DNA of 64,000 bases from Vibrio albus (lineage in GTDB: Bacteria > Pseudomonadota > Gammaproteobacteria > Enterobacterales > Vibrionaceae), in assembly GCF_003144035.1 (NCBI RefSeq), contig NZ_QFWT01000001.1:682001-746000 (forward strand), given 5' to 3'. Below, piece by piece: positions 28,962 to 40,331 of the stretch. A program made the translations under genes and the position numbers. The notes below the pieces were generated by a model. That model saw nothing but the letters and a program-made list of their open reading frames with translations, had not been told where the DNA came from and made no database searches. Position 1 is the first letter of the stretch, and the number at the start of each line of letters is the position of its first letter.

Positions 28962-31055
28962 ATGAGCGCAGATAAGCTGTATATTGATAAAGAACTAAGC
29001 TGGCTTTCTTTCAATGAACGAGTGTTGCAGGAGGCGGCCGATAAAAACGTTCCTCTTATAGAGCGGGTCCGCTTTTTAGGGATATTCTCAAACAACCTGG
29101 ATGAATTTTATAAAGTTCGCTTCTCAGACGTAAAACGCCGTATATTGATCAAGGAAGAACAAGGCAGAGCAGAAGAAGCGAAGACGCTTCTGGCAGCCAT
29201 GCAGTCGGAAGCCGCCCGGCTGGATACCCGGTTTAATGAGCTATATAACGAAATTCTGCTGGAAATGGCAAGACGTGGCATTTTTCTGGTTAATGAAACG
29301 CAACTGACAGAACACCAGCAGACCTGGGTCAAAAAATACTTCCGTAAAGAAGTTCTGCCACACCTGACGCCTTTGCTGATGACAGAAAAAATCGATGTTC
29401 TTCAATTCCTTAAAGATGAGTATGCCTATCTCACCGTTGAAATGAAAAACAATAGTGTCCCAAAATATGCACTGTTAGAGATACCGACAGATATCCTGCC
29501 CCGCTTTATTATGGTGCCGGAAGAGAAAGGCAAACGCAGAAAAACCATCATCCTGCTGGATAATATCATCCGCTTCTGTCTGGACGATATTTTCCGCGGC
29601 TTCTTCCAGTATGACGAACTGGCTTGCTACGCAATGAAAATGACCCGGGATGCAGAATATGACTTAGGGTTTGAGATTGAACACAGCCTGTTGGAACAAA
29701 TGTCAGAAGGGGTAAGCCAGCGCCTGACAGCGATGCCGGTACGTTTTGTCTACGAAAAAGAGATGCCAAGAGCCATGCTGCAGTTTTTGTGTGACGCTCT
29801 GAAAATATCTAACTACGACAGCCTGCTTCCGGGCGGACGCTATCATAACTTTAAAGACTTTATCGGTTTCCCGAATGTAGGCCGCAAGTATCTGGAAAAC
29901 AAACCATTACCACCGGTTACCAGCGCTGATTTTGACAACTATGACAACGCATTTGACGCTATCAGGGCGCAGGATATTCTGCTGAACTACCCATATCATA
30001 CCTTTGATCACATTACAGAACTGGTTCGTCAGGCTTCTTTCGATCCAAAGGTAAGAAGCATCAAGATCAATATCTATCGGGTAGCAAAAAACTCCCGGTT
30101 AATGAACTCGCTGATCGATGCGGTTCACGCCGGTAAAGAAGTGACCGTTATTGTCGAACTTCAGGCTCGCTTTGATGAAGAAGCGAATATCGAATGGTCT
30201 AAGGTTCTGACTGAAGCGGGCGTGCATGTACTGTTTGGTGCTCCGGGCTTAAAAATTCACTCCAAACTGCTGTTGATTTCTCGCAGGGAAGAAGGTGAAA
30301 TTGTCCGCTATGCGCACATAGGTACCGGTAACTTCCATGAAAAAACCGCACGTATCTACACTGACTTTTCTCTGCTGACCGCCGACCCTGACCTGACCAC
30401 GGAAGTGCGTAATGTTTTTGGCTATATCGAGAACCCATACCGTCCGGTGAAATTTAATCACCTGATCGTATCGCCACGAAACTCCCGTACTCAGTTATAT
30501 AAACTGATCGACAATGAAATAAGCCATGCCAAAGAAGGCAGAAAGTCTGGGCTAACCATAAAAATTAATAACCTGGTAGATAAAGGACTGGTGAGCAAGC
30601 TCTATGGTGCCAGTGCTGCCGGTGTTAAAATCCGCATGATTATTCGTGGCATGTGCGCTCTGGTTCCCGGCATAAAAGGCGTCAGTGACAACATTGAAAT
30701 TATCAGTATTGTGGACCGTTTCCTGGAGCACCCGCGTGTAATTATTGCGGAAAACGGTGGCGATGATAAAGTGTATATATCCTCTGCTGACTGGATGACT
30801 CGTAATATTGACCATCGTATTGAAGTTGCCGCTCCAGTCCGTAGTGAAAGGCTCAAAGCCCGGATCAGAGATATCATGGAGATTCACTTTACCGATACCG
30901 TCAAAGCTCGCCGTATTGATAAAGAACAGTCAAACTCCTATGTGCCTAGGGGTAACCGGAAAAAAATTCGCTCTCAGCTCGCTATCTATGACTACATAAA
31001 ACAAGTAGAAAAACAGACCAGAAAGCGTAACGAGAAAAATAAGGAAAACAGTTAG
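28962..31055 (+). CDS. ppk: Polyphosphate kinase 1
   Basis: Membrane-associated enzyme polymerising ATP gamma-phosphate into polyphosphate. It is 697 aa from the ATG at 28962 (GGAAGG upstream; E. coli 688). An ATG five codons earlier lacks a ribosome-binding site. In order: the N domain ([49 protein letters not shown]), the head domain, and two PLD-like C domains with the autophosphorylated His in [11 protein letters not shown] and the second His region [12 protein letters not shown]. It lies 3 bp before ppx, a classic ppk-ppx operon, and is divergent from pstC. Confidence 0.97.
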   Translation: MSADKLYIDKELSWLSFNERVLQEAADKNVPLIERVRFLGIFSNNLDEFYKVRFSDVKRRILIKEEQGRAEEAKTLLAAMQSEAARLDTRFNELYNEILLEMARRGIFLVNETQLTEHQQTWVKKYFRKEVLPHLTPLLMTEKIDVLQFLKDEYAYLTVEMKNNSVPKYALLEIPTDILPRFIMVPEEKGKRRKTIILLDNIIRFCLDDIFRGFFQYDELACYAMKMTRDAEYDLGFEIEHSLLEQMSEGVSQRLTAMPVRFVYEKEMPRAMLQFLCDALKISNYDSLLPGGRYHNFKDFIGFPNVGRKYLENKPLPPVTSADFDNYDNAFDAIRAQDILLNYPYHTFDHITELVRQASFDPKVRSIKINIYRVAKNSRLMNSLIDAVHAGKEVTVIVELQARFDEEANIEWSKVLTEAGVHVLFGAPGLKIHSKLLLISRREEGEIVRYAHIGTGNFHEKTARIYTDFSLLTADPDLTTEVRNVFGYIENPYRPVKFNHLIVSPRNSRTQLYKLIDNEISHAKEGRKSGLTIKINNLVDKGLVSKLYGASAAGVKIRMIIRGMCALVPGIKGVSDNIEIISIVDRFLEHPRVIIAENGGDDKVYISSADWMTRNIDHRIEVAAPVRSERLKARIRDIMEIHFTDTVKARRIDKEQSNSYVPRGNRKKIRSQLAIYDYIKQVEKQTRKRNEKNKENS

Positions 31056-31058
31056 ACG

Positions 31059-32567
31059 ATGAATGAAAAAATGGGACTTCAAAGACGACAAATTGCAGCG
31101 ATTGATCTGGGCTCCAACAGTTTTCATATGGTGGTAGCCAAAGTTGTCGGAGAAGACCTGCAGATAGTAAGCCGGCACAAGCAGCGCGTCCGGCTTGCAT
31201 CTGGCCTTAATGACCGGAAAATACTGGATGAGGAAGCGATACAGAGGGGGCTGGACTGCCTCGCCATGTTCGCTGAGCGGTTAAACGGATTCGAAGTGGA
31301 AGATGTCCGGATAGCGGCGACCCACACCCTGCGACAGGCGGTGAATGCCCACGAATTTATGTTACGGGCACACGAGATCCTCCCTTACCCCATAGAGGTG
31401 ATACCCGGTATTGAAGAAGCCCGGCTTATCTACCTTGGCGTTGCTCATACGCAACCAGAATCAAAAACAAAATTCGTGATAGATATCGGCGGCGGAAGCA
31501 CCGAAATGATCATTGGTCAGGAGTTCGAGCCTGAACTGGTAAACAGTAAACAAATGGGTTGTGTCAGTTACACAGACCATTTTTTTGCTAACGGCAAGCT
31601 ATCAAAGAAAAACTTTACCGCCGCCAATTTCGCCGCAGAACAACGCCTCGAGTCTCTCGCGTCGGCCTATAAAAAACGCGGCTGGGATGCGGCCTTAGGT
31701 TCATCAGGCACGATTAAAGCTATCCGGGAAGTCCTTATCGGTCTTGGTTATGAAGACGGAGTCATTACGGCTAAACGAATGGATAAGCTTATTGAGACAC
31801 TGTGTGAGTTTGACAATATCGACGACATTAAGCTGCAGGGACTGACAGATGAACGTAAGCCGGTTTTTGCTGCTGGAGTCGCTATCTTAAACGCTATCAT
31901 CAATACACTGAAAATTGAAAGCCTGCACTTTTCCGACGGAGCCCTTAGAGAGGGGCTTCTGTATGAAATGGAAGAGCGTTTTCAACGCTCAGATATCCGC
32001 ATGCGGACAACGGAAACACTGGCCAAAAAACACAGTGTAGACATGAATCATGCCGATAAAGTACGCAAGCAGGCCAATAAACTGCTTAAACAATTACTGT
32101 CTAAGTCTGAGATCGAAAAAAACAGCGAGTTAGTCGACCTGCTGGGCTGGAGTGCCCTATTACACGAGGTCGGACTCAGTATTGCCTATCAGGCCTTCCA
32201 TCGTCACTCTGCTTATATTCTGCGTTACACCAATATGCCCGGGTTTAACCAGGAACAGCAGCTGGTTGTGTCAACTCTGGCCCGTTTTCAGCGTAAAGCG
32301 CTAAAACTAGGGGAAATGCCGGAATTTAACCTGTTTAAAAAGAAACATATTATTCAGTTAATCAGAGTACTAAGGCTGGCGATTGTACTGAATGGTCAGC
32401 GAAATGATGAGCCTCTTCCGGAGATTTCGCTGATTATTAGTGACAAAGACTGCTGGCAGTTGGAGTGCGCAGACAGTGACTGGCTGGAAGAAAACAAACT
32501 ATTGGCGGCTGATTTGGCAACTGAACAGGAGTTCTGGCAACGCGCGGACTGGTGCCTGGAGTTTTAA
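31059..32567 (+). CDS. ppx: Exopolyphosphatase
   Basis: Releases phosphate from polyphosphate chain ends; ASKHA-fold enzyme that also acts on pppGpp in the GppA/Ppx family. It is 502 aa (E. coli 513). The phosphate-1 loop is [16 protein letters not shown], the middle loop is [15 protein letters not shown], the phosphate-2 loop is [11 protein letters not shown], and the C-terminal HD-like domain has [22 protein letters not shown]. Adjacent to ppk in the same direction. A short hairpin and a REP-like palindrome follow. Confidence 0.96.
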   Translation: MNEKMGLQRRQIAAIDLGSNSFHMVVAKVVGEDLQIVSRHKQRVRLASGLNDRKILDEEAIQRGLDCLAMFAERLNGFEVEDVRIAATHTLRQAVNAHEFMLRAHEILPYPIEVIPGIEEARLIYLGVAHTQPESKTKFVIDIGGGSTEMIIGQEFEPELVNSKQMGCVSYTDHFFANGKLSKKNFTAANFAAEQRLESLASAYKKRGWDAALGSSGTIKAIREVLIGLGYEDGVITAKRMDKLIETLCEFDNIDDIKLQGLTDERKPVFAAGVAILNAIINTLKIESLHFSDGALREGLLYEMEERFQRSDIRMRTTETLAKKHSVDMNHADKVRKQANKLLKQLLSKSEIEKNSELVDLLGWSALLHEVGLSIAYQAFHRHSAYILRYTNMPGFNQEQQLVVSTLARFQRKALKLGEMPEFNLFKKKHIIQLIRVLRLAIVLNGQRNDEPLPEISLIISDKDCWQLECADSDWLEENKLLAADLATEQEFWQRADWCLEF

Positions 32568-32588
32568 AAAATAAGTAGAATACAGAGC

Positions 32589-32606
32589 GGGGCTAGACGC
32601 CCCTTT
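32589..32606 (+). terminator. Probable ppx terminator
   Basis: GGGGC-TAGAC-GCCCC followed by TTTAGAATTT, 22 bp past the ppx stop. The T-run is short, so efficiency is uncertain; the REP-like palindrome right after it may help. Confidence 0.6.
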
Positions 32607-32613
32607 AGAATTT

Positions 32614-32645
32614 CCTCGTTCCCATGCTGGAGCATGGGAACGAGG
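32614..32645. repeat. Perfect REP-like palindrome between ppx and ndk
   Basis: Two 15-bp arms, CCTCGTTCCCATGCT and AGCATGGGAACGAGG, are perfect inverted repeats around a GG centre. It is the cleanest copy of the family seen at five intergenic positions in this window and lies between two convergent genes. Confidence 0.85.
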
Positions 32646-32683
32646 AGGCATCATAAATATAATACCGCTTAACCATTAATAGC

Positions 32684-33118
32684 TTACTCTTCCGGTCTTG
32701 GACAAATCTCTGCATCCGGGAAGAAAAAGGCAATTTCGCGAGCAGCCGATGCCGGGCTGTCCGCACCATGAACTGAGTTATAACGCATGCTCAGTGCATA
32801 ATCAGCGCGTAATGTCCCGCAAGCAGCGTCTTCCGGATTGGTTTTCCCCATCAGCTCACGATAACGTTCAACGGCATTTTCCCCTTCAAGTACCTGAACC
32901 ATAACCGGGCCAGACGTCATAAAGGCTTTCAGTTCCGGGAAAAACGACTTTTCTGCGTGCTCGGCATAAAAACCGGCGGCTTGTTCATCAGTCAGGTGCA
33001 GCATCTTTGCCGCAACAATTCTTAATCCGGCTTTTTCTATGCGATGGTAAATTTCACCGATCAAATTACGTTTTACCGCATCCGGTTTAATGATCGAAAA
33101 CGTTCTTTCTACTGCCAT
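32684..33118 (-). CDS. ndk: Nucleoside diphosphate kinase
   Basis: Balances nucleoside triphosphates by ping-pong phosphoryl transfer. It is 144 aa. The N-terminus is [20 protein letters not shown], and the phosphorylated His117 lies in [10 protein letters not shown]. It contains the usual ALLxG-like region ([21 protein letters not shown]). It lies downstream of pepB in the same direction across a 70-bp gap with a hairpin (33142-33163). Confidence 0.97.
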   Translation of the reverse strand: MAVERTFSIIKPDAVKRNLIGEIYHRIEKAGLRIVAAKMLHLTDEQAAGFYAEHAEKSFFPELKAFMTSGPVMVQVLEGENAVERYRELMGKTNPEDAACGTLRADYALSMRYNSVHGADSPASAAREIAFFFPDAEICPRPEE

Positions 33119-33141
33119 AAGTTTTCCTTTTGTTCTGATTT

Positions 33142-33163
33142 ATCAGGCGGCAACCCGCCTGAT
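33142..33163 (-). terminator. Hairpin between pepB and ndk
   Basis: Arms ATCAGGCGG and CCGCCTGAT (9 bp) with a 4-nt loop lie 24 bp before the ndk start and 25 bp past the pepB stop. On the minus strand only a weak ATAAAT follows, so it may be a poor terminator or an mRNA stabiliser. Confidence 0.4.
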
Positions 33164-33188
33164 ATTTATTATTTGGATTGGATAGCGA

Positions 33189-34481
33189 TTATTTGGCCTG
33201 TTCAGCCAGAAGACGAGCCAGAGTACGGATCCCCATGCCTGTCGCACCGGCTGACCATTTATCATTAGCAGTCTTACGGTAAGTGCCTGAACAGTCAAAG
33301 TGCAACCAGCCTTTTTTGTGATCCTTAACAAAATAAGACAGGAATGCCGCTGCCGTGCTCGCCCCCGGAGCATAATCACCACTGCTGATGTTAGACAAAT
33401 CAGCAAAGCTGGAAGGCAACATGCCACGATGGAAATCCGCCAGAGGAAGCGGCCACAATCCTTCTTTCTCTTCATTAGCTGCCGTTAAAGCAGAATGAGA
33501 GAGCGCATCATCAAAACTCAGCAGAGCATGGTAATCATTCCCCAAGGCATTCTTCGCGGCACCAGTCAGTGTGGCACAGTCGATGATCAACTGAGGTTCC
33601 TGCTCACTGGCATACAGCAGACCGTCTGCCAGTACCAGACGCCCTTCCGCATCGGTATTCATTATTTCAACGGTTTTGCCATTCTTATACTTAATGACAT
33701 CACCCAGCTTCAGAGCGCGCCCAGAGACCATGTTTTCAGCGCAGCATAGGATCAGTTTCACACGTTTGTTCAGGCCACGTAAAATCGCCAAACCCAAACC
33801 ACCGGTAATGGTACCGGATCCCCCCATATCGGCTTTCATGGAAGACATAAAATTCGATGGCTTCAGGCTGTAGCCACCAGAGTCAAACGTAATGCCTTTA
33901 CCGACCAGACACGCATACACCGGCTCATCAGGGTTGCCTGTCGGGTTATAATCCAGTTGCAGCATCGCTGATGTACGCTCAGAGCCTCGGCCTACCGCAA
34001 AAATACCTTCCCACCCTTCCGTCAGCAGATCTTTGTCTTTTACGATACGGTAAGTCACATTATCCGGGGACAGGGATTTAATAAACTCACCTGCCATGGT
34101 GGCCAGTTGGCGCGGTGCCACTTCTTCCGCTGGTTTGTTGATAATGTCACGAACCCAGTCAGACACTTTAATACGGGCTTCCAGCTCAGCCTGTTCGGCT
34201 TCAGCCAGAGGAGCCCATTCCACGTTATTGTGATTCTTTGGTCCACGGAATCCTTGGTAGAATGCCCAGACATCTTCCAGCTTCCAGCCTTCTCCCTGCA
34301 AAGAAACCGATTTAATTCCCTGATTATCAAGCTTGCGGGCGGCACGCTGAATAGCCCCAAACTCATGATCAGATTCAACATGAATCGTGGCACCATTGTC
34401 GGTAAAAGAAATAATGGCTTTGTCACCCCACTGCGGTGCAGCAGGCTGATTAGAAATGATTACTGACATCTGTTCAGACAT
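33189..34481 (-). CDS. pepB: Peptidase B (M17 leucyl aminopeptidase family)
   Basis: Cytosolic aminopeptidase with two metal ions per active site. It is 430 aa (E. coli 427). The M17 core is visible: [30 protein letters not shown] with the Lys and Asp metal ligands, and the signature [12 protein letters not shown]. The N-terminal domain is less conserved. It lies downstream of the isc operon terminator and before ndk, the isc-pepB-ndk neighbourhood found in enteric bacteria and vibrios. Confidence 0.95.
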   Translation of the reverse strand: MSEQMSVIISNQPAAPQWGDKAIISFTDNGATIHVESDHEFGAIQRAARKLDNQGIKSVSLQGEGWKLEDVWAFYQGFRGPKNHNNVEWAPLAEAEQAELEARIKVSDWVRDIINKPAEEVAPRQLATMAGEFIKSLSPDNVTYRIVKDKDLLTEGWEGIFAVGRGSERTSAMLQLDYNPTGNPDEPVYACLVGKGITFDSGGYSLKPSNFMSSMKADMGGSGTITGGLGLAILRGLNKRVKLILCCAENMVSGRALKLGDVIKYKNGKTVEIMNTDAEGRLVLADGLLYASEQEPQLIIDCATLTGAAKNALGNDYHALLSFDDALSHSALTAANEEKEGLWPLPLADFHRGMLPSSFADLSNISSGDYAPGASTAAAFLSYFVKDHKKGWLHFDCSGTYRKTANDKWSAGATGMGIRTLARLLAEQAK

Positions 34482-34563
34482 GATATCTCCTTGTTTTACT
34501 TTTTTGTTCTTGTCTTTGTTTTTCGTGATAATTCTAAGATACTAGAGCGAAAGTGTTACAAAC

Positions 34564-34595
34564 AAAACATAAGGGGCAAAAGCCCCTTATGTTTT
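34564..34595. terminator. Terminator of the isc operon
   Basis: AAAACATAAGGGGC-AAAA-GCCCCTTATGTTTT is a perfect 14-bp stem with a 4-nt loop. It lies about 65 bp past the iscX stop and before pepB, so pepB should have its own promoter. Confidence 0.9.
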
Positions 34596-34661
34596 CATGG
34601 AAAGTGTTAACTCTCCCTAATTATAGAGAATGAAACGCTTCATTTCCGAGCGCTATCCCCG

Positions 34662-34862
34662 TTAATCCACTTCATCCATCCAGCATAGGATTATCGCCTC
34701 TAATATTTTTTCATTAGAGTGTTTCGGATCATCATCAAACTCTTCCAGTTCTGTAATCCACTGGTATAAGTCGGTAAAGCGCACCGTTTTTGGATCCGTA
34801 TCCGGAAACTGCTCGCACAGTTCAATAGCAATCTCTTGTGAATCTGTCCATTTTAGTCCCAT
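34662..34862 (-). CDS. iscX: Fe-S cluster assembly protein IscX
   Basis: Small acidic protein that binds IscS and iron and modulates cluster assembly. It is 66 aa from ATG 34862 ([36 protein letters not shown]), exactly the E. coli length; the open frame extends seven codons upstream without homology. Conserved ends [26 protein letters not shown] are present. It is the last gene of the isc operon, 21 bp after fdx. Confidence 0.96.
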   Translation of the reverse strand: MGLKWTDSQEIAIELCEQFPDTDPKTVRFTDLYQWITELEEFDDDPKHSNEKILEAIILCWMDEVD

Positions 34863-34883
34863 AGCACGACTCCTCCTGAGCAA

Positions 34884-35222
34884 TTAATGCTCTTCAGCAG
34901 CATGGTTCACTGTGTATTTAGGGATCTCGACCACCAGATCTTCATCCGCAACTTTGGCCTGGCAGCTTAAACGCGACTCAGGCTCCAGTCCCCATGCTTT
35001 ATCCAGCATATCGTCTTCCAGCTCATCACTCTCTTCCAGAGAATCAAATCCTTCCCGGACAATAACGTGACATGTAGTACAAGCGCAGGACTTTTCACAG
35101 GCATGCTCAATAGCAATACCATTTGCCAGCGCTACATCTAAAACTGTTTCACCTTCTTTGGCCTCTAGCACGGCCCCATCAGGACACAGTTCTTCGTTCG
35201 GTAATACAATAATCTTTGGCAT
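34884..35222 (-). CDS. fdx: ISC-type [2Fe-2S] ferredoxin
   Basis: Electron donor for cluster assembly on IscU. It is 112 aa (E. coli 111). Cluster ligands are Cys42, Cys48 and Cys51 in HACEKSCACTTCHV plus a cysteine near residue 87 in SRLSCQAKV; Cys46 is the extra conserved cysteine of this type. Acidic surface segments DSLEESDELEDDML are typical for binding IscS. It lies between hscA and iscX. Confidence 0.97.
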   Translation of the reverse strand: MPKIIVLPNEELCPDGAVLEAKEGETVLDVALANGIAIEHACEKSCACTTCHVIVREGFDSLEESDELEDDMLDKAWGLEPESRLSCQAKVADEDLVVEIPKYTVNHAAEEH

Positions 35223-35268
35223 AAATGTACTTCTCCCCTACCCGGACTACACAAAAATCCGGCAGGAC

Positions 35269-37122
35269 TTATAATTCATCGACAGAGTGGCCGGATAAGG
35301 CCGTACGGATTGATGCATCCATACGCCGGGATGCAAACTCCTGGCTGGCTTTGTCTGTTTCTTTTATTCCCTGCTCAATAGCATCGGCATCATCGCCATT
35401 GCGCAGCTCAATCAGTCTTTCCACCGCTTTGACCAGCGCCTGCTGCTCCTGTTCATTCAGCAGGTTATCCCCATCTTCCTGAAGCGCAGCAATTAAACCT
35501 TCGATAACTCGATCAGCTTCTACTTTCTGCTCTGCCAACGTTCTGGCCTGCATATCTTCGCGGGCATAGGTCATGGAATCTTTCAGCATTCCGGCTATTT
35601 CATCATCACTCAGCCCGTAAGATGGCTTCACCTGAATCTCCGCCTGAACACCGGTACTTTTTTCCATCGCTGTCACCGAAAGCAGGCCATCGGCGTCCAC
35701 CTGATAAGTCACGCGAATATGAGCAGCACCAGCGGCCATAGGCGGAATACCTTTCAGAGAAAAGCGGGCCAGGGAGCGGCAGTCGTCAACCATTTCCCTT
35801 TCACCCTGCAGAACATGCACCAGCATGCCTGTCTGTCCATCTTTAAAGGTAGTAAATTCCTGAGCCCGGGCAACCGGAATCGTGGTGTTACGCGGAATAA
35901 TTTTCTCGACCAGTCCCCCCATGGTTTCAATACCAAGGGACAGCGGAATGACGTCCAACAGCAGCATATCTGAATCCGGTTTGTTTCCGGCCAGAATATC
36001 AGCCTGGATGGATGCACCGATGGCAACAACTTCGTCCGGGTTAATGCGGGTCAGCGGCGTGCGGCCAAAGAACTCTCCGACCATTTCGCGTACCAGTGGA
36101 GTACGGGTTGACCCCCCCACCATCACCACTTCAATGACGTCACCGGCATCCGTCTGAGCGTCTTTCAATGCACGCCGGCAAGACATCAGGGTTTTCTTCA
36201 CCAGAGGACGGATCAGCGCATCCATCTGCTCCCGGGTAAAGGTGCCAGTCCAGCCATCAAGGGACACCTCTGTCGTCTCGGCATCCGTTAATGCGATTTT
36301 GGCCGCTGTCGCAGCATCAAGAACGGCCCGATTCTGCTCGGCTGTCAAAGGGGTGTCGATTCCGGCCTCGGCAATAAAGTGATCCGCTATCAGGTGATCA
36401 AAATCGTCGCCGCCCAGCGCAGAGTCACCGCCGGTCGCCATTACCTCAAAGACCCCTTTAGACAGGCGCAGAATAGAAATATCGAAGGTACCGCCACCAA
36501 GGTCATAAACGGCAATAATGCCTTCCTGACCCGAATCCAGACCATAAGCGATAGCCGCTGCTGTCGGTTCATTTAACAAACGCAGTACCTTCAGCCCGGC
36601 CAGCTTAGCCGCATCTTTGGTACCGGCACGCTGTGCATCATCAAAATAGGCCGGAACAGTGATAACCACACCTTCCAGTTCGCCGCCCAGGCTCTCTTCC
36701 GCTCTTTCTTTCAGAGCAGTGAGAATATCAGCGGAGACCTGAATCGGGTTTTTTACTCCGGCATTCGTATTCAGCAGAGGCAGGCCATTATCGCTGGCAG
36801 TAAACTGATAAGGTAAAGAAGGATAACGCGTCTGAATATCGTCCAGAGAGCGGCCAATAAGGCGTTTCACCGACATGATGGTATTAGCCGGATCAAACTG
36901 AGCCTGCTGACGGGCTGCATCACCCACCACTTTTTCTCTGTCTTGCTGATAACGTACAACCGAAGGGAGAATCACTTTACCACTATGATCCGGCAGAGGC
37001 GTCGCTTCGCCGCTACGTACTGTGGCTACCAGTGAATTTGTCGTACCTAAATCGATACCTGCAGCCAGTTTTTGCTGATGGGGGGCAGGACTTTGTCCCG
37101 GTTCTGCGATTTGAAGTAACAT
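35269..37122 (-). CDS. hscA: Fe-S protein chaperone HscA (Hsp70 type)
   Basis: Specialised Hsp70 that, with HscB, releases clusters from IscU. It is 617 aa (E. coli 616). The ATPase domain has [41 protein letters not shown] and [11 protein letters not shown]. The substrate-binding domain begins after [14 protein letters not shown]. It recognises the LPPVK motif present in the IscU of this operon. Only this Hsp70, not DnaK, is linked to isc genes. Confidence 0.97.
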   Translation of the reverse strand: MLLQIAEPGQSPAPHQQKLAAGIDLGTTNSLVATVRSGEATPLPDHSGKVILPSVVRYQQDREKVVGDAARQQAQFDPANTIMSVKRLIGRSLDDIQTRYPSLPYQFTASDNGLPLLNTNAGVKNPIQVSADILTALKERAEESLGGELEGVVITVPAYFDDAQRAGTKDAAKLAGLKVLRLLNEPTAAAIAYGLDSGQEGIIAVYDLGGGTFDISILRLSKGVFEVMATGGDSALGGDDFDHLIADHFIAEAGIDTPLTAEQNRAVLDAATAAKIALTDAETTEVSLDGWTGTFTREQMDALIRPLVKKTLMSCRRALKDAQTDAGDVIEVVMVGGSTRTPLVREMVGEFFGRTPLTRINPDEVVAIGASIQADILAGNKPDSDMLLLDVIPLSLGIETMGGLVEKIIPRNTTIPVARAQEFTTFKDGQTGMLVHVLQGEREMVDDCRSLARFSLKGIPPMAAGAAHIRVTYQVDADGLLSVTAMEKSTGVQAEIQVKPSYGLSDDEIAGMLKDSMTYAREDMQARTLAEQKVEADRVIEGLIAALQEDGDNLLNEQEQQALVKAVERLIELRNGDDADAIEQGIKETDKASQEFASRRMDASIRTALSGHSVDEL

Positions 37123-37197
37123 TACACGTCCTTTTCAAGTAGCTTCGCCAATTATACTAATGCTTCATTCAGGCATATTGCCGAACTTAGCTTTAAG

Positions 37198-37698
37198 CTA
37201 CAACAGCCGTTCTTCTACCTGTTCAATTTCTGTTTTTAATTTTTCGATAAATTTGAGTTTCCGAACCCGATCCGCAGCCAGTTCCCACTGAGACTGGTTT
37301 AGCTCCTGCTCAAGCTCATTCATCTGCTGTCGGGACATTCTGCTGACCTTGTCTTCAAAATCAAACAGAGCCTGATCGTCGCGGATCTCTTCCAGCTCTT
37401 CCCGAAGTTCCATCTGCTCCATCAGAAACATGGGATCCTGCAGAGTCTGTTTCTCGCCGTGCATTTCGATACCGTTCAGACTCAACATATATTCTGCTCG
37501 GTCCAGCGGAGATTTTAATATCTGGTAGGCGTCATTAATCTGAGCGGCTTTCTGTACCGCCATTAAACGGTCACGCTCCGAAGATGTGGCATAGTTATCC
37601 GGATGGAAACGGCGCTGTAGTTCTCGGTATTGAGAAGCAAGAAGGCTACCATCCAGTTCAAACTGAATTGGTAGCCCGAAAATATCAAAATAGTTCAT
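37198..37698 (-). CDS. hscB: Co-chaperone HscB (J-domain)
   Basis: J-protein that brings IscU to HscA and stimulates its ATPase. It is 166 aa (E. coli 171). The N-terminal J-domain has the motif His32-Pro-Asp34 in RRFHPDNYATSS. The C-terminal three-helix domain (LMEQMELREELEEIRD...) binds IscU. It starts 3 bp after the iscA stop and is 75 bp from hscA. Confidence 0.96.
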   Translation of the reverse strand: MNYFDIFGLPIQFELDGSLLASQYRELQRRFHPDNYATSSERDRLMAVQKAAQINDAYQILKSPLDRAEYMLSLNGIEMHGEKQTLQDPMFLMEQMELREELEEIRDDQALFDFEDKVSRMSRQQMNELEQELNQSQWELAADRVRKLKFIEKLKTEIEQVEERLL

Positions 37699-37701
37699 GA
37701 A

Positions 37702-38025
37702 TTAAACGTTAAAACTTTCACCACAACCACACTCGTCTTTGACGTTAGGGTTGTTAAATTTGAAACCTTCATTCAGACCTTCACGGGCGTAGTCGAGTTC
37801 GGTTCCGTCAAGGTAGACCAGGCTTTTCGGATCAATAATTATTTTTACACCATTGGTTTCAAAGACCTGATCTTCTTCATTCAGTTGATCAACAAACTCA
37901 AGGACATAAGCCATACCAGAACAACCGTTGGTTTTCACTCCGAGACGCAGACCAATACCTTTGCCTCTGTTGTCGAGAAACGCTTTTACCCGGCTCGATG
38001 CCGCTTCTGTCATGGTGATAGCCAT
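37702..38025 (-). CDS. iscA: Iron-sulfur cluster assembly protein IscA
   Basis: A-type carrier that binds iron or Fe-S clusters for delivery to apo-proteins. It is 107 aa, the E. coli length. The three ligands are Cys35 (TNGCSGMAY) and the two cysteines of ECGCGESF near the C-terminus. It lies between iscU and hscB. Confidence 0.97.
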   Translation of the reverse strand: MAITMTEAASSRVKAFLDNRGKGIGLRLGVKTNGCSGMAYVLEFVDQLNEEDQVFETNGVKIIIDPKSLVYLDGTELDYAREGLNEGFKFNNPNVKDECGCGESFNV

Positions 38026-38058
38026 AATTAACCTTACTACTGTCCTTTGTTTACTTGA

Positions 38059-38442
38059 TTACTGGTCGTGCTTTTTCTTGTAGTCAGAAACAGCGGCCTT
38101 AATCGCATCTTCTGCCAGGATCGAGCAGTGAATTTTCACAGGTGGTAATTCAAGCTCTTCTGCAATTTCTGCATTTTTGATGGCAGCTGCTTCATCAATC
38201 GATTTACCTTTTACCCACTCTGTTACCAGTGAACTAGAGGCAATCGCAGAACCACAACCATAAGTTTTAAACTTAGCATCTTCGATAATACCTTCCGGTG
38301 TTACCTTAATCTGCAGTTTCATTACATCACCACATGCAGGTGCACCGACCATACCGCTGCCTACATTTGGATCTTCTTTATCAAATGAGCCTACGTTACG
38401 TGGGTTCTCATAATGATCGATTACTTTATCACTGTAAGCCAT
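38059..38442 (-). CDS. iscU: Fe-S cluster scaffold IscU
   Basis: Scaffold on which IscS builds [2Fe-2S] clusters. It is 127 aa (E. coli 128). Ligands Cys37, Cys63 and Cys106 and the exchange-promoting Asp39 (ACGD) are in place. The HscA-recognition motif LPPVK is at residues 99-103. It lies 33 bp after iscS. Confidence 0.98.
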   Translation of the reverse strand: MAYSDKVIDHYENPRNVGSFDKEDPNVGSGMVGAPACGDVMKLQIKVTPEGIIEDAKFKTYGCGSAIASSSLVTEWVKGKSIDEAAAIKNAEIAEELELPPVKIHCSILAEDAIKAAVSDYKKKHDQ

Positions 38443-38475
38443 AACTTTACCTCTGTTAAACCTCTTCCGTGAAGA

Positions 38476-39690
38476 TTAATGATGAGCCCACTCAACGGTG
38501 TTCAAATCAATCCCTTCTTTGTACATATCCCAAAGCGGAGACATTTCTCGTAATTTATTTACCGCCAGGTGAATTTGCTCTACTGCATAGTCCACTTCTT
38601 CTTCCGTTGTTGAGCGACCGAAAGAGAAACGAATAGAGCTGTGTGCCAGTTCATCATCCAGGCCAAGAGCACGCAATACATACGATGGCTCAAGGCTTGC
38701 AGATGTACAGGCTGAACCTGAAGACACCGCAAGATCTTTCAGAGACATCAGCAGTGACTCACCTTCCACAAACGCAAAACTGATGTTCAGGTTTTGTGGC
38801 AGACGCTGTTCCAGATCACCATTGATCGTCACAGCTTCAATATCTTTTAATCCTTCCAGCATACGGTTACGCAGTGCCAAAGCATGCTCATAATCGTTCT
38901 GCATCTCTTCTTTTGCAATACGACATGCCTCGCCCATACCGACAATCTGATGAGTCGGCAGCGTACCTGAACGGAATCCGCGCTCATGGCCACCACCGTG
39001 CATCTGGGCTTCCAGACGAATACGTGGTTTACGGCGAACATACAGTGCACCAATACCTTTCGGGCCGTAAATCTTATGCGCAGACAACGAAATCAGGTCA
39101 ACTTTCATATCCTGTACATCAATCGGCAGTTTACCAGCTGACTGAGCCGCATCGACATGGAAGATAATCTTGCGTTCACGGCATAATTCGCCAATCGCTT
39201 TGATATCCTGAATGACACCGATTTCGTTATTAACATGCATGATAGAAACCAGAACAGTGTCATCACGCATAGCGGCTTTTAATTTTTCCAGATCAAGCAG
39301 ACCATTGGTTTCAGGCTCCATATAAGTCACCTCAAAACCTTCTCGCTCAAGCTGACGACAGGTATCCAGAACCGCTTTGTGCTCGGTTTTACAGGTAATC
39401 ACATGTTTACCTTTTTTACCGTAGAAATGTGCGGCACCTTTAATCGCCAGGTTATCAGATTCTGTTGCGCCTGAAGTAAAAATAATTTCTCTTGGATCTG
39501 CATTCAGCAAATCGGCAATCTGTTCTCGAGCGGTATCCACTGCTTCCTCAGCCTGCCAGCCATAACGGTGTGAGCGTGATGCCGGATTACCGAATGTTCC
39601 GTCCATGGTCATATAGTTGACCATTTTCTCGGCAACCCTTTTGTCTACCGGGCATGTTGCTGAATAATCGAAATAAATAGGCAGTTTCAT
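38476..39690 (-). CDS. iscS: Cysteine desulfurase IscS
   Basis: PLP enzyme that supplies sulfur for Fe-S clusters and tRNA thiolation. It is 404 aa, the E. coli length. The PLP lysine is Lys206 ([10 protein letters not shown]) and the catalytic Cys328 lies in [14 protein letters not shown]; both match E. coli numbering. [10 protein letters not shown] carries the PLP-contacting Asp. It is the second gene of the operon, 30 bp after iscR. Confidence 0.98.
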   Translation of the reverse strand: MKLPIYFDYSATCPVDKRVAEKMVNYMTMDGTFGNPASRSHRYGWQAEEAVDTAREQIADLLNADPREIIFTSGATESDNLAIKGAAHFYGKKGKHVITCKTEHKAVLDTCRQLEREGFEVTYMEPETNGLLDLEKLKAAMRDDTVLVSIMHVNNEIGVIQDIKAIGELCRERKIIFHVDAAQSAGKLPIDVQDMKVDLISLSAHKIYGPKGIGALYVRRKPRIRLEAQMHGGGHERGFRSGTLPTHQIVGMGEACRIAKEEMQNDYEHALALRNRMLEGLKDIEAVTINGDLEQRLPQNLNISFAFVEGESLLMSLKDLAVSSGSACTSASLEPSYVLRALGLDDELAHSSIRFSFGRSTTEEEVDYAVEQIHLAVNKLREMSPLWDMYKEGIDLNTVEWAHH

Positions 39691-39720
39691 CTTCTACTCC
39701 AGTGTGTGACTTTACCGCGA

Positions 39721-40230
39721 TTAAGATCGCGCATTGGCACTAATTGTTGTTGTGCTGATTGTGCTGTTTGGGGAAAACCCTTGCTTCATCGCAAGGTCCA
39801 TTTCTCGTTGTTCTGATATTTCCAGCACTTCGTTGTCGCGCATAAGCTGTCCCAGAGTGATACCATCCAGAAACTCGCTAATACGGCTGCTGAGATCACG
39901 CCATAGCGTATGTGTCAGGCAGCGGGCACCGTCACAACAGTCACTCTTACCCGCACATCGGGTAGCGTCGACAGTTTCATTGACTGCGGCAATCACCATC
40001 CCTACGGAAATAGCGTCAGCCTCTGTTCCTAACAGATATCCACCACCTGGCCCGCGGACACTCGCAACCAAACCTGATTTACGAAGCTTGGAAAAAAGCT
40101 GCTCCAGGTAAGAAAGGGAAATACCCTGACGCTCAGAAATATCAGCCAGTGGTACCGGACTCTCCTGTGAATGGAGTGCCACGTCCAACATAGCGGTTAC
40201 GGCATATCTTCCTTTCGATGTCAGTCTCAT
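39721..40230 (-). CDS. iscR: Fe-S cluster transcriptional regulator IscR
   Basis: Rrf2-family repressor carrying a [2Fe-2S] cluster; senses cluster status and controls isc. It is 169 aa from ATG 40230 ([20 protein letters not shown]), with AGGTG at 5 nt; a GTG two codons upstream is less likely. The wHTH covers residues 1-70 ([27 protein letters not shown]). Cluster ligands Cys92, Cys98 and Cys104 plus His107 are present. The Gln/Ser/Thr-rich tail is variable. Two IscR sites upstream imply autoregulation. Confidence 0.97.
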   Translation of the reverse strand: MRLTSKGRYAVTAMLDVALHSQESPVPLADISERQGISLSYLEQLFSKLRKSGLVASVRGPGGGYLLGTEADAISVGMVIAAVNETVDATRCAGKSDCCDGARCLTHTLWRDLSSRISEFLDGITLGQLMRDNEVLEISEQREMDLAMKQGFSPNSTISTTTISANARS

Positions 40231-40278
40231 AATCACACCTGCTTCGCTTCAAATAAATGACCTACTAGAAGTGTATCT

Positions 40279-40328
40279 ATACCCGACCAATTTAGTCAAG
40301 TATTTATTTGACTAAATTACTCAGGTAT
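40279..40328 (-). promoter_or_regulatory. Two abutting type 1 IscR binding sites upstream of iscR
   Basis: Site 1 (40279-40303) fits the 25-bp type 1 consensus ATASYYGACTRWWWYAGTC (then RRSTAT) with one mismatch. Site 2 (40304-40328) fits with about three mismatches. They touch end to end, 49-98 bp upstream of the iscR ATG. E. coli also has multiple IscR sites at the isc promoter. Confidence 0.85.
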
Positions 40329-40331
40329 TTG

